NCBI RefSeq assembly: GCF_000759435.1
Contig: NZ_JRJG01000050.1
Coordinates: 16,710-80,709 of the forward strand
Direction of reading: 5' to 3'
DNA length: 64,000 nt
Origin: Hoeflea sp. BAL378
GTDB taxonomy: Bacteria; Pseudomonadota; Alphaproteobacteria; Rhizobiales; Rhizobiaceae
Shown here: one piece after another, positions 25,697 to 35,963 of the stretch
Numbering within the stretch: position 1 is the first letter of the stretch
Layout: every line of letters starts with the position of its first letter
Made by a program: the position numbers and the translations under genes
Notes under the pieces: model-generated
Database searches by the model: none
What the model saw: only the letters and a program-made list of their open reading frames with translations
What the model was told of the DNA's origin: nothing

Positions 25697-26701
25697 TCAG
25701 CGCACCACGAATCCGTGGGCGAAGGGATCTTCCTCGTCGTCGATGGTGATGGTGTTCAGGCCGGTTTCCACCGCCCAGCCGGCGACGGAGGGAATGATCG
25801 CCGGTCTGCCCCCAACTTCCGCCGCAGCCTCGACGCGGCCATGAAACAGCGAGCCGATGATGCTTTCGTGGACGAAATCATCGCCGGGCTTGAGCTTGCC
25901 CTTCGCGGCCCATTGCGCCATCCGGGCAGACGTCCCGGTGCCGCAGGGCGAGCGGTCGATCGCCTTGTCGCCATAGAACACAGCGTTGCGGGCAATCGCC
26001 TCGGGGCGGGTCGGCGCTCCGGTCCACAGGATGTGGCTCAGCCCGCGGATGTCGGGTTTTTCCGGATGGACGAAGTCGTGCTCGGCGTTGAGGCGCTCCC
26101 TGAGCGCCGGGCTCATGCGCACCAGGTCCGCGGCGGAAAAATCCCTGATGTCGGCGAAATTCTCCTGGGCGTCGACGATGGCGTAGAAGTTGCCGCCATA
26201 GGCGACGTCGACGGTCAGCTCGCCCAGGCCCTCGCACCAGGTGTTGATCCCCGTCGAGTGCAGGAAGGCGGGCACATTGGTGAGCCGCACTTCGGTGACC
26301 TTGCGGCCTTTCTGCTGATAGCGTGCGACGATGCGGCCGGCGGGCGTGTCGATCGCCAGAACGCCCGGTTCGCGCGGGCTCACCAGCCCGTTCTCGATCG
26401 CCATCGTCACCGTGCCGATGGTGCCGTGGCCGCACATCGGCAGGCAGCCGGAGGTCTCGATGAACAGGAAGGCGATATCGCAGTCCTCACGCGTCGGCGG
26501 ATACAGAATGGCGCCCGACATCATGTCGTGGCCGCGCGGCTCGAACATCAGCCCGGTCCGGATCCAGTCGTAGTCGCGCAGGAAATGCGCCCGGCGCTCG
26601 AGCATGGTGTCGCCCACGAGCTGCGGGCCGCCACCGGTGACGACGCGGACCGGATTGCCGCAGGTGTGGCCGTCGATGCAGAAGAAACGATTGCGCGCCA
26701 T
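25697..26701 (-). CDS. 4-hydroxyproline 2-epimerase (proline racemase family)
   Basis: 334 residues. Both catalytic cysteines of the proline racemase superfamily are present: C90 in GCLPMCGHGTIG and C253 in DRSPCGTGTSAR. That makes it a racemase/epimerase rather than the trans-3-hydroxyproline dehydratase, which replaces one Cys. It would convert trans-4-hydroxy-L-proline to cis-4-hydroxy-D-proline. The neighbouring FAD dehydrogenase (24-bp gap) is the expected next enzyme. The start is the ATG at 26701. Downstream pathway enzymes (deaminase, semialdehyde dehydrogenase) are not in the window. Confidence 0.88.
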   Translation of the reverse strand: MARNRFFCIDGHTCGNPVRVVTGGGPQLVGDTMLERRAHFLRDYDWIRTGLMFEPRGHDMMSGAILYPPTREDCDIAFLFIETSGCLPMCGHGTIGTVTMAIENGLVSPREPGVLAIDTPAGRIVARYQQKGRKVTEVRLTNVPAFLHSTGINTWCEGLGELTVDVAYGGNFYAIVDAQENFADIRDFSAADLVRMSPALRERLNAEHDFVHPEKPDIRGLSHILWTGAPTRPEAIARNAVFYGDKAIDRSPCGTGTSARMAQWAAKGKLKPGDDFVHESIIGSLFHGRVEAAAEVGGRPAIIPSVAGWAVETGLNTITIDDEEDPFAHGFVVR

Positions 26702-26724
26702 GGCTTTGCTCTTTGTGCGAGGTT

Positions 26725-27975
26725 TCAGAAACGGTCGGGCCGGCAGGCCGCGATGTCGATGGCGGGATGCCTGCCGCCGACAAGATCGGCGACCAGCCGT
26801 CCCATGGCCGCGGACTGGGTCAGGCCGAGATGGCCGTTGCCGAAGGCCAGCAGCACGGACGGATCTTCCGGCAGGGCGCCGATGACGGGCAGGCTGTCTG
26901 GCATCGACGGCCGGAATCCCATCCATTCGACGCCGTCCGAGGTTTTCAGCCCCGGCAGGAAGTCGGCCGCCTTGGCGAGCATGGATTTCGAGCGCGTGTA
27001 ATTCGGCGGCAGGTCGAGCCCGCCGAGTTCCACCGCGCCGCCGACGCGCAGGCCGGTCTCGAGCGGGGTGACCACGAAGCCGTGATTGCCGAAGATCAGT
27101 TGCCGCTTGAGATCGAAGGCGCCCGGCGGCAGCGTGGTGTTGTAGCCGCGCTCGGTCTCGAGCGGGATGTGCAGCCGGGTCAGGGGACCGATCAGCCGCG
27201 CCGACCAGGCGCCGGCGCAAACGACGATGCGGTCGGCCTGCCGGGACGTTCCGTCGGCCATCCTTGCGGCAGGGCCCTTTTCGGACCGGTCCAATGACCG
27301 GACTTCGGCCTTCTCGAACACCGCGCCATGGCGCTCCGCATGGGTCCAGATCGCCCGCGCGAAGTGCTGCGGCTCGGACACCGTCTTCCATCCCGGCACG
27401 AAGGTGCCGGCGACGAAACGGGGCGAAAGGCCGGGCTGCAGCTCGGCCAGCCGTCCGCCGCGGACATGCTCGAAGCCGATGCCCGCCCGCTCGCGCTGGG
27501 TCCAGCCGGTGGCGGTGGCATTGAACTCGGCTTCGCTTTCATAGAGCTCGAGCGAACCGTCATGGCGCACCATCGCGCCGATGCCGGCGCGGTCGACCAG
27601 CGCCATCATCTCGGTCTCGGCGAGCCGCATCAGCGCTGTCTGCGCGGCAATCGAGGTTCGCAGGCGGCCGGGCTGGCTCGCCTTCCAGAATTGCCACAGC
27701 CAGGGCGTGAGCCGCGGCAGATAGGAGGGACGGATCGACAGCGGTCCCAGCGGATCGAGCAGCCACCGGGGCGCCTTGAGCAGGATCTTCGGCGAGGCCA
27801 GCGGCATGATGTCGGAGAAGGCCAGCGCCGCCGCGTTGCCCTTGCTGGTCTCCTCGGCGATGCCGCTGCGGTCGATCACGGTGACGGCATGGCCCTGCTC
27901 GGATAGAAGCGCCGCCGTGGCGATGCCGACGATTCCGGCGCCGATGATGACAACGCGCTTTGCGGCCTCGCTCAT
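26725..27975 (-). CDS. D-amino-acid dehydrogenase-type FAD oxidoreductase (probable D-hydroxyproline dehydrogenase)
   Basis: 416 residues, DadA-like. The N-terminal [24 protein letters not shown] is the FAD-binding Rossmann fingerprint; [21 protein letters not shown] and the C-terminal [16 protein letters not shown] with [22 protein letters not shown] match D-amino-acid dehydrogenases. Beside the hydroxyproline epimerase it most likely oxidises cis-4-hydroxy-D-proline, feeding electrons to the respiratory chain. The start ATG at 27975 overlaps the stop of the upstream TrhO gene by 4 bp, an unexpected partnership. Confidence 0.87.
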   Translation of the reverse strand: MSEAAKRVVIIGAGIVGIATAALLSEQGHAVTVIDRSGIAEETSKGNAAALAFSDIMPLASPKILLKAPRWLLDPLGPLSIRPSYLPRLTPWLWQFWKASQPGRLRTSIAAQTALMRLAETEMMALVDRAGIGAMVRHDGSLELYESEAEFNATATGWTQRERAGIGFEHVRGGRLAELQPGLSPRFVAGTFVPGWKTVSEPQHFARAIWTHAERHGAVFEKAEVRSLDRSEKGPAARMADGTSRQADRIVVCAGAWSARLIGPLTRLHIPLETERGYNTTLPPGAFDLKRQLIFGNHGFVVTPLETGLRVGGAVELGGLDLPPNYTRSKSMLAKAADFLPGLKTSDGVEWMGFRPSMPDSLPVIGALPEDPSVLLAFGNGHLGLTQSAAMGRLVADLVGGRHPAIDIAACRPDRF

Positions 27976-28916
27976 GCGGTCTCCGTCTCGGCGCGCGCCT
28001 TCGCGCGTTCGGCCAGCATCTGCCGGTGGCGCATGCGGAAGCGTTCGCGGTCTTCCTCGCTGCGGCTGTCGTGGCAGTGCGGACAGGAGACGCCTTCCTC
28101 GAACAGCGCCGAGGCCTGCTCTTCGGGCGTCACCGGGTTGCGGCAGGCGCGGCAGAGGATCTCGTCGCTCTCGCGCAGGCCGTGGGTGACCGCGACGCGC
28201 TCGTCGAAGACGAAGCAGGAGCCCTGCCACAGGCTTTTCTCTTCGGGCACCTCTTCAAGATATTTCAGGATGCCGCCCTTGAGGTGATAGACCTTCTCGT
28301 AGCCCTTCGCCCGCATGAAGGCGGTGGCCTTCTCGCAGCGGATGCCGCCGGTGCAGAACATCGCGATCGGCCTGGTCCTGTCCTCGAGGCCCGCTTTCTC
28401 GACCCAGCCCGGAAATTCCCGGAAAGTGCCCGTCTCCGGGTTGATCGCGCCCTTGAACGTGCCGATGCCCACTTCATAGTCGTTGCGGGTGTCGATGAGG
28501 ATGGTCTCGGGATCCGATATCAGCTCGTTCCAGTCGCGCGGATCGACATAGGCGCCGACACCCTCGAGCGGGTCGATGTCGGGGACGCCCATGGTGACGA
28601 TCTCCTTTTTCAGGCGCACCTTCATGCGCCTGAACGGCATCTTGTGGGCGCTGCTTTCCTTGTGCTCCAGAGCCTGAAGGCCGGGGATCGCGCGCAGATG
28701 CGCCAGCACCGCGTCGATCGCCGTGCGCGATCCGGCGATGGTGCCGTTGACGCCCTCGCGCGCGAGCAGCAAGGTGCCCTTCACGCCCATCTGGTCGCAG
28801 AGGCTGGCGAGCGGAGCCTGCAGGGCCGCGTGGTCCTCGAGCCGGGCGAAATGATAGAGCGCGGCCACGACGACCGGCTGGTTGGGTGCGGGAGCTTGTG
28901 GATGTGACTTCATCAT
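27972..28916 (-). CDS. trhO: tRNA uridine(34) hydroxylase TrhO (rhodanese-related)
   Basis: 314 residues. The family (formerly YceA/UPF0176) performs oxygen-dependent hydroxylation of U34 in certain tRNAs. The N-terminal ferredoxin-like domain ends near residue 100; the rhodanese domain has [20 protein letters not shown] and the active loop [11 protein letters not shown] with C188 and C194. A C-terminal CxxC pair (CRACRNP, CPHCHD) probably binds zinc. It is the first gene of this minus-strand set, translationally coupled to the amino-acid dehydrogenase. Divergent KDPG aldolase begins 140 bp away. Confidence 0.93.
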   Translation of the reverse strand: MMKSHPQAPAPNQPVVVAALYHFARLEDHAALQAPLASLCDQMGVKGTLLLAREGVNGTIAGSRTAIDAVLAHLRAIPGLQALEHKESSAHKMPFRRMKVRLKKEIVTMGVPDIDPLEGVGAYVDPRDWNELISDPETILIDTRNDYEVGIGTFKGAINPETGTFREFPGWVEKAGLEDRTRPIAMFCTGGIRCEKATAFMRAKGYEKVYHLKGGILKYLEEVPEEKSLWQGSCFVFDERVAVTHGLRESDEILCRACRNPVTPEEQASALFEEGVSCPHCHDSRSEEDRERFRMRHRQMLAERAKARAETETA

Positions 28917-29056
28917 CGCGGAATAGCGCGTCTCCGGGATTCAGGCAATCGGGCAGGTCGCCTCACCTCGGCCGGTTGAGCGGCGGAAACATGGACAAGC
29001 CAGACACGAAAGGCTATTCGAAGCGCTCCGATTGACGACGCGAAAGGACCAGCGCC

Positions 29057-29695
29057 ATGGGTGACAAGACCCAAGCCCTCATTTCCATCCTGAAACTGCA
29101 GCCTGTGGTTCCCGTGCTCGTCATCAAGGATCTCGCCCATGCGGTGCCGCTGGCCCGCGCGCTGGTTGCCGGAGGGCTCAAGGCCATCGAGATCACGCTC
29201 AGGACGCCGGTGGCGCTGGACGCGATCCGGGCGGTGGCCGACGAGGTCGAGGGTGCCGTGCCGGGCGTCGGCACGGTGCTCAATGCGCGTCAGTACCAAC
29301 AGGCGGTCGATGCCGGCTCGCAGTTCATCGTCTCTCCCGGCACGACCCAGGAGCTGCTCGACGTGGCGCGCAAATCGCCGGTGCCGATGTTGCCGGGGGC
29401 CGCGACCCCGAGCGAAATCATGGCGCTCAGGGAAGAGGGCTACGAAGTACTGAAGTTCTTCCCCGCCGAACAGGCCGGCGGCGTCGCCTATCTCAAATCC
29501 CTTGCCTCGCCGCTGGCGGGCACGATGTTCTGCCCCACCGGCGGGATTACCCCCGACAATGCGCGCGACTACCTGTCGCTGAGCAATGTGATCTGCGTCG
29601 GCGGATCCTGGGTGGCGCCCGCGGCGCTGGTCGAGGCAGGCGACTGGGACGGGATCACGCGGCTCGCCACCGAAGCCTCCTGGCTCTCCGCCTGA
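29057..29695 (+). CDS. eda: 2-keto-3-deoxy-6-phosphogluconate aldolase
   Basis: 212 residues, class I KDPG/KHG aldolase. [10 protein letters not shown] is the N-terminal strand, E45 in EITLRT the catalytic base, and K133 in [12 protein letters not shown] the Schiff-base lysine. The phosphate site [14 protein letters not shown] is present. It splits KDPG into pyruvate and glyceraldehyde-3-phosphate in the Entner-Doudoroff route, and may also cleave 2-keto-4-hydroxyglutarate, which is interesting beside hydroxyproline genes. GAAAGGA precedes the ATG at 29057. No edd or zwf nearby. Confidence 0.95.
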   Translation: MGDKTQALISILKLQPVVPVLVIKDLAHAVPLARALVAGGLKAIEITLRTPVALDAIRAVADEVEGAVPGVGTVLNARQYQQAVDAGSQFIVSPGTTQELLDVARKSPVPMLPGAATPSEIMALREEGYEVLKFFPAEQAGGVAYLKSLASPLAGTMFCPTGGITPDNARDYLSLSNVICVGGSWVAPAALVEAGDWDGITRLATEASWLSA

Positions 29696-29800
29696 ACCGC
29701 TCGCGACCGGAAATCCGTTTGAAAGCGGGACCTGGCCTTCCTATCTGAAAGAAAAGCGGGTGTGACATCCGCACCTTCAGAAAGACAAGGATCAGGTTTC

Positions 29801-30499
29801 ATGTTTGACCCCAAAGCTCTGCTCGAGCAGTTTCTCGGCTCCAACGTTCCAGGCACGCAGGGAACGATCCGCGACAAGGCCACCCAGGCCACGCAACTCG
29901 CCAAGGAAAATCCGCTGGCCACCGGCGCCATCGTCGCGGTGCTTCTGGGCACCGGCACGGGACGGGCGATCGGCGGGTCGGCGCTCAAGCTCGGCGGCAT
30001 GGCCGCGATCGCCGGACTCGGCTACCAGGCCTGGAAGAACTACCAGGCGGGCAAGGATCCGATGGCCGGCCAGACCGCCGGCGAGCCGGAGCTGCTGCCG
30101 CCGCCCCGGGATTCCGAATTCTCGACCGAGCCGGCGGCGGTCACCGACGATTTCGCCTTGTCGCTGGTGCGGGTGATGATTGCCGCGGCGCGCGCCGATG
30201 GCCATGTCGATGACGCCGAGCGGAACCGGATTCAGGAGAAACTTGCCCTGTCCGGCCTCGGGCGCGATGCGATGGACTTCCTCTCCGACGAGCTGGCAAA
30301 GCCGGTCGACATGGACGCGCTGGTGAGATCGGCCTCCACGGAGGCGCGGAAGGTGGAGATGTTCACGGCCGCGCGGCTGACGATCGATCCGGAGACCCGG
30401 GCCGAGCGCGGTTTCCTCGACCTGCTGGCCGGCCGGCTTGGCTTGCCCGATCCGCTGGTCGATCATATCGAGGCCACGGTCGCGGCCGCGAAGGTCTGA
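29801..30499 (+). CDS. DUF533 / TerB-like protein
   Basis: 232 residues. The N-terminal half has two small hydrophobic Gly/Ala segments (NPLATGAIVAVLLGTGTGRAIGGSALKLGGMAAIAGLGYQAW, residues about 34-80) that may associate with the membrane. The C-terminal half, about 115-230, is a TerB-type all-helical domain (RVMIAAARADGHVDDAERNRIQEKL) in which the acidic D-x-x-D-x-x-E pattern could bind metal. The gene is monocistronic, between eda and dctB. The function of the family is unknown, although TerB domains are linked to envelope stress and tellurite resistance. Confidence 0.8.
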   Translation: MFDPKALLEQFLGSNVPGTQGTIRDKATQATQLAKENPLATGAIVAVLLGTGTGRAIGGSALKLGGMAAIAGLGYQAWKNYQAGKDPMAGQTAGEPELLPPPRDSEFSTEPAAVTDDFALSLVRVMIAAARADGHVDDAERNRIQEKLALSGLGRDAMDFLSDELAKPVDMDALVRSASTEARKVEMFTAARLTIDPETRAERGFLDLLAGRLGLPDPLVDHIEATVAAAKV

Positions 30500-30558
30500 T
30501 CGTCCCACGTCATCTCCGGCGCGCTTGCCCGGGCCGGCAAAGCGGCTAAAGTCCGGCG

Positions 30559-32355
30559 ATGGGATCGCGCGCCGTCATCGAGAAGCATTTCCGGCATATC
30601 CGAACGGGCCTGTTCGTGGCCTGGGCGCTGATTTCGGCGTTCGTCGTCGGCCTGTCCGTGCATGCGGCGCAGGAGCAGGCGCTGTCCGACGTCATGCAGA
30701 AGGCCGGCGAGACGCTGGCCGTGCAGACCGAGATCCTGTCGGGCGTTCTCGACAAGTACCGCCTGCTGCCGCCGCTGCTGTCGCGCCAGTCCTCGATCCG
30801 GGCGCTGTTCGTGCGCGACGCCGGGGGCAATGCCCAGACGGTCGACGCGCGCCGCACGGCCGAGGAGATCGCGGCGATGTCCGCTGCGATGGACGTGGCG
30901 TTCTTCTTTCCCGACGGCAGCCTGCTGGCCAATGCGCGCGGATCCTCTGTGACCAGCAGTCAGGACCTTCCCGACCTGATCGAGGTGGCCCGGCAGGGAC
31001 GTCTGGGCCGGGCGGCGCTGTCCTATGGCGAAGGGCAGCGGACCTATGCGTTCTCATCGGGCGTCCGCCGCGAGGGCAGGTTTGTCGGGGTCGTCATCGT
31101 CTATGTCGATTTCTACCGTGTCGAAGCGGCGTGGGCGCTGTCGGCGCGGCGCATCTTCGTGACCGACCGGACGGACACCGTGTTCCTGGCCAATGATCCC
31201 GAATGGCGGCTGCAGCCGATCTCCGCCCTGCGCGAACCCGGCCGGAGCGACCGCTACCTGATCAATGGCGGGTTCGAGGACAGGCTGGACCTTGTCCGCC
31301 GGTTGCCGCTGCTCGAATGGGACCTGCATGTGCTGGCCGATCCCGCTCCGGTCGATGCCGCCCGGTTCAGCGCCGCGGCAATGGCCACTCTTGCCTGCCT
31401 GCTCGCCGGCCTGATCGCGCTCGTGGCGCTTCGCCGCAACGAGGTGGCGATCATCCGCGCCCGCGCCGACCGGGCGACGGCGCTCCGGCTCGAGCGCGTG
31501 GTGCGCGACCGGACGCGGGCGCTTTCGGTCACCAATCGCTCTCTCAGCCATGAGGTGGAGGTCCGCCGCGAGGCCGAGGCGCGGCTGCGCAAGACCCAGG
31601 ACGAACTGGTCCAGACCGCCAAGCTGGCGGCGCTCGGCCAGATGTCGACGGCGCTCAGCCACGAGTACAACCAGCCTTTGGCGGCGATCCGCTCCTATGC
31701 GGACAATGCCTTGCGGTTTCTCGACCGCGGCCTGACCTCGGAAGTGGCGGGAAACCTCACCCGCATCAACGGCCTGGTCGAGCGGATGGCGGAGCTGTCG
31801 CGGACCCTGCTGTCTTTCTCGCGCAAGCCCGGCGCCACGGTGGGCCCGGTGCCGCTCGGCACGATCATCGACGAGGCCCTGATGCTGGCGCGGCCCCGGG
31901 CGCGGGCCGCCGGGATCGCCAGCATCCAGGTGGGGCCGGATGTGCCCGGCCTTTATGTCGAGGGCGGCCGCGTCAGGCTTGGCCAGGTGTTCGTCAACCT
32001 GATCAACAACGCCGTCGACGTGCTGTCGGGCCAGCCCGGCGGCAGGATCGACATCGATGCCAGGCGCGAGGCCGACCGGGTTGTGGTGACCGTGTGCGAC
32101 AACGGTCCGGGGATCGCGCCCGAGCAGGTGCCCAAGGTGTTCGATCCGTTCTTCACCACCAAGGGGATCGGCGAGGGCATCGGCATCGGCCTGTCGATCG
32201 CCGACAACATCATCCGCGATTTCGGCGGCACGATCACGGCCGGCAACCGGCCGGAGGGCGGCGCCTGCTTCACCATCACCTTGCGCGCGGCCGACGCGCC
32301 GGAGCCGGCGGGGGTGCGGCGGATGGAGCCATTGGCCGAAGACGGGGCCGGGTGA
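30559..32355 (+). CDS. dctB: C4-dicarboxylate sensor histidine kinase DctB
   Basis: 598 residues. Two membrane segments (about 15-35 and 275-298) enclose a periplasmic double-PAS sensor region containing the DctB hallmarks RQSSIRALFVRD, SYGEGQRTYAFSSGVRREGRFVGVVIVYVDF and FVTDRTDTVFLANDPEWRLQ. The dimerisation box LAALGQMSTALSHEYNQPLAAIRSYADNA carries phospho-His368; the N box LINNAVDVL and G boxes DNGPGIAP and GIGIGLSIADNI follow. It should phosphorylate DctD when succinate, malate or fumarate is present. dctD begins 39 bp after its stop. Confidence 0.93.
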   Translation: MGSRAVIEKHFRHIRTGLFVAWALISAFVVGLSVHAAQEQALSDVMQKAGETLAVQTEILSGVLDKYRLLPPLLSRQSSIRALFVRDAGGNAQTVDARRTAEEIAAMSAAMDVAFFFPDGSLLANARGSSVTSSQDLPDLIEVARQGRLGRAALSYGEGQRTYAFSSGVRREGRFVGVVIVYVDFYRVEAAWALSARRIFVTDRTDTVFLANDPEWRLQPISALREPGRSDRYLINGGFEDRLDLVRRLPLLEWDLHVLADPAPVDAARFSAAAMATLACLLAGLIALVALRRNEVAIIRARADRATALRLERVVRDRTRALSVTNRSLSHEVEVRREAEARLRKTQDELVQTAKLAALGQMSTALSHEYNQPLAAIRSYADNALRFLDRGLTSEVAGNLTRINGLVERMAELSRTLLSFSRKPGATVGPVPLGTIIDEALMLARPRARAAGIASIQVGPDVPGLYVEGGRVRLGQVFVNLINNAVDVLSGQPGGRIDIDARREADRVVVTVCDNGPGIAPEQVPKVFDPFFTTKGIGEGIGIGLSIADNIIRDFGGTITAGNRPEGGACFTITLRAADAPEPAGVRRMEPLAEDGAG

Positions 32356-32394
32356 CGCTGGACAATCCGGGGCCGCCGTGGTTTCAGAGGCTTC

Positions 32395-33789
<1,395 letters not shown>

Positions 33790-33863
33790 CACGCCCACCG
33801 CAGTCCGGACATGTGTCGGCCGGTGCCCACCGGGCCTCGCTTTCTGGGGCTTGTCGCGTCTCC

Positions 33864-33881
33864 GGGCCCGGTTTCCGGCCC
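33864..33881. promoter_or_regulatory. Candidate DctD upstream activator site
   Basis: Arms GGGCC (33864-33868) and GGCCC (33877-33881) flank CGGTTTCC, 43 bp upstream of the -24 element. A weaker copy of the same layout starts at 33832. Position and symmetry fit an enhancer site for DctD, but the assignment is inferred. Confidence 0.45.
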
Positions 33882-33923
33882 GAGCTGGGGCCTGAGAGGC
33901 GGTTTGTCGCTTCATTTTCAAGC

Positions 33924-33939
33924 TGGCACGGCGATTGCA
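33924..33939 (+). promoter_or_regulatory. Sigma-54 (-24/-12) promoter of the TRAP operon
   Basis: TGGCAC (33924-33929), five bases, then TTGCA (33935-33939) matches the sigma-54 consensus TGGCAC-N5-TTGCW exactly. GG and GC lie 12 bp apart as required. Transcription would start near 33950, leaving a leader of about 128 nt before dctP. It is directly downstream of dctD, the expected sigma-54 activator. Confidence 0.88.
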
Positions 33940-34077
33940 AGGTTGTTTCTCTGAATGCGATGGACGGGAGGACATCGCCGGGAGGACGCCGGGTCGACGA
34001 TCTGGCAATTCAGGTTTTTCTCCGGTCTGCGCTTCGCCAGTCAGTTCAGGGCATTCTGCCCCAGTGGAGGACATCTT

Positions 34078-35082
34078 ATGAAAAAACTGCTTCTCGGCGC
34101 CGTTTCGGCCGCCGCACTCCTCATCTCCGCCAACGCCGCGTCCGCCAAGTGCGACGACGGCGAGATGGTCATCAAGTTCAGCCACGTCGTCGCCGCCACC
34201 GGCCACCCCAAGGGCGACGCCGCCACGCGTCTGGCCGAACGGGTCAACGACGAGATGAACGGCAAGGCCTGCATGGAAGTCTTCGCCAACTCGACCCTGT
34301 TCGATGACGACAAGGTTCTCGAGGCGCTGCTTCTCGGCGACGTCCAGCTCGCAGCCCCGTCGCTGTCGAAGTTCGAGGCCTACACGCTGAAATACCGGCT
34401 GTTCGACCTTCCGTTCCTGTTCGCGAGCCTCAAGGCGGTCGACAGCTTCATCCAGTCCGATCCCGGCAAGAGCCTGCTGACCGTGATGGAAGACGTTGGC
34501 TACACCGGGCTTGGTTACTGGTCGTCGGGCCTCAAGCAGTTCTCGGCCAACAAGCCGCTGCTGCTTCCCTCGGACGCCAACGGCCTGAAGTTCCGCATCC
34601 AGACCTCCGACGTGGCCGAAGCCATGATCGAGGGCATGGGCGGTTCGGCCCAGAAGCTCGCCTTCAAGGAAGTCTATGGCGCGCTCCAGACCGGCGTTGT
34701 CGACGGTCAGGAAAATTCCTGGTCGAACATCTACACCCAGAAATTCTTCGAGGTGCAGGACGGCGTGACCGAAACCAACCACCAGCTTCTCGCCTATCTG
34801 CTGGTGACCTCGACGGAATGGCTCAACAGCCTTGAGCCCGAGATGCGCGACCAGTTCGTCAAGATCGTCGATGAAGTGACGATCGAAGCCAACGCCGCCG
34901 TTGCCGCGACCGAGGCGAAGAACCGCCAGAACATCATCGATGCCGGCGGGACGATCCGCGAACTCACACCGGAACAGCGCCAGGCATGGGTTGATTCCAT
35001 GAAGCCTGTGTGGAGCAAGTTCGAGGGCGACATCGGCACCGATCTGATCGAGGCCGCAGTCGCTTCCAACGCGACGAACTGA
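34078..35082 (+). CDS. dctP: TRAP transporter substrate-binding protein DctP (C4-dicarboxylate type)
   Basis: 334 residues with a Sec signal peptide (KKLLLGAVSAAALLISANAASA, cleavage about residue 23). The mature domain has IKFSHVVAATGHPKGDAA, the PFLF hinge strand, the substrate-arginine region GLKFRIQTSDVAEAMIEGMGG and the family motif EVYGALQTGVVDGQENSWSNIYTQKFFEVQDGVTETNH. It captures succinate, malate or fumarate in the periplasm. The GTGGAGGA site is just upstream of the ATG at 34078. A perfect hairpin separates it from dctQ. Confidence 0.94.
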   Translation: MKKLLLGAVSAAALLISANAASAKCDDGEMVIKFSHVVAATGHPKGDAATRLAERVNDEMNGKACMEVFANSTLFDDDKVLEALLLGDVQLAAPSLSKFEAYTLKYRLFDLPFLFASLKAVDSFIQSDPGKSLLTVMEDVGYTGLGYWSSGLKQFSANKPLLLPSDANGLKFRIQTSDVAEAMIEGMGGSAQKLAFKEVYGALQTGVVDGQENSWSNIYTQKFFEVQDGVTETNHQLLAYLLVTSTEWLNSLEPEMRDQFVKIVDEVTIEANAAVAATEAKNRQNIIDAGGTIRELTPEQRQAWVDSMKPVWSKFEGDIGTDLIEAAVASNATN

Positions 35083-35100
35083 ACGACGTTGCAGAGAACG

Positions 35101-35126
35101 CAGGCCCGGGATCGCTCCCGGGCCTG
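35101..35126 (+). terminator. Perfect 10-bp stem-loop between dctP and dctQ
   Basis: CAGGCCCGGG (35101-35110) pairs with CCCGGGCCTG (35117-35126) around a 6-nt loop, 18 nt after the dctP stop. There is no T-run, so it more likely blocks 3' exonucleases or partially attenuates, raising the ratio of binding protein to permease. Confidence 0.6.
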
Positions 35127-35276
35127 CCATCGGGCATGCGCGGGAGCTTCGCAGGGTGCTCCCGCGGATGTGAATGCGCACGGGGGGTGTGACGCGATGC
35201 GCAAGGGCGCTTTCGAGCCTGCCGGCCGGTCCACTGTCCCATCCACAGCATAGCGTCAGTCAAATCGGGGGATCGC

Positions 35277-35957
35277 ATGATTGTCTATCTGCCTTATCTC
35301 ATCACCGGCATCGTGGTCGCGCTGTTCTGGCTTGCGGAGCGCCGCAACCCGGACTCCGTCACACGGTTTGAGGAGAATGTCCTCGCCGTGATCCTGGCGC
35401 TGATCACCTTTGTCTCGTTCTTCCAGGTCGTCGCCCGCTACGGGTTCAACAGCGGCTGGACCGGTGCGCTCGAATTCACCCGGCTGCTGTTTGCCTGGAT
35501 GATCCTGTTCGGCATGAGCTATGGCCTCAAGCAGGGCATGCATCTGGGAGTGGACGCGGTCGTGCGGCTGTTGCCCAAGCCGGCGTTCAAGGCGCTGGCG
35601 ATCTTCGGCGCGCTGTGCGCCTTTCTCTACGCGGCCATCCTGATCGAGTCCGCCTGGCTCGGCATTTTGGGAGCCGATACAAGCGGCGGCGCCATGGTCT
35701 ACTGGTCGAAGATGTACCAGATCGGCATCGGCCTCGACGATCTGCGCTATCCGGAATGGATGCAGGATAGCCTCGGCCTGCAGGAGCGGGTGCAGCGCTG
35801 GATCGCCTATGTGATCCTTCCCATCGGACTGGGCCTGTTCGGCTTCCGCGCGCTTCAGGCGGCGGTGGCGATCTGGCGCGGCGACCGCGAACTGATCATC
35901 GCCGGACATGAGGCGGAAGACCTCGTTGCCGAAAACCGCAACGTGCTGAAGGACTGA
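35277..35957 (+). CDS. dctQ: TRAP transporter small permease DctQ
   Basis: 226 residues with four main membrane spans plus a short N-terminal one (VYLPYLITGIVVALFWLAE). ENVLAVILALITFVSFFQVVARYGFNSGWTGALEFTRLLFAWMILFG is the DctQ signature, with the conserved W near the second span and GLKQGMHLGVDAVV after it. It partners dctM, which starts 6 bp later, to form the membrane part of the sodium-driven C4-dicarboxylate TRAP system. Confidence 0.93.
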   Translation: MIVYLPYLITGIVVALFWLAERRNPDSVTRFEENVLAVILALITFVSFFQVVARYGFNSGWTGALEFTRLLFAWMILFGMSYGLKQGMHLGVDAVVRLLPKPAFKALAIFGALCAFLYAAILIESAWLGILGADTSGGAMVYWSKMYQIGIGLDDLRYPEWMQDSLGLQERVQRWIAYVILPIGLGLFGFRALQAAVAIWRGDRELIIAGHEAEDLVAENRNVLKD

Positions 35958-35963
35958 TCGACG

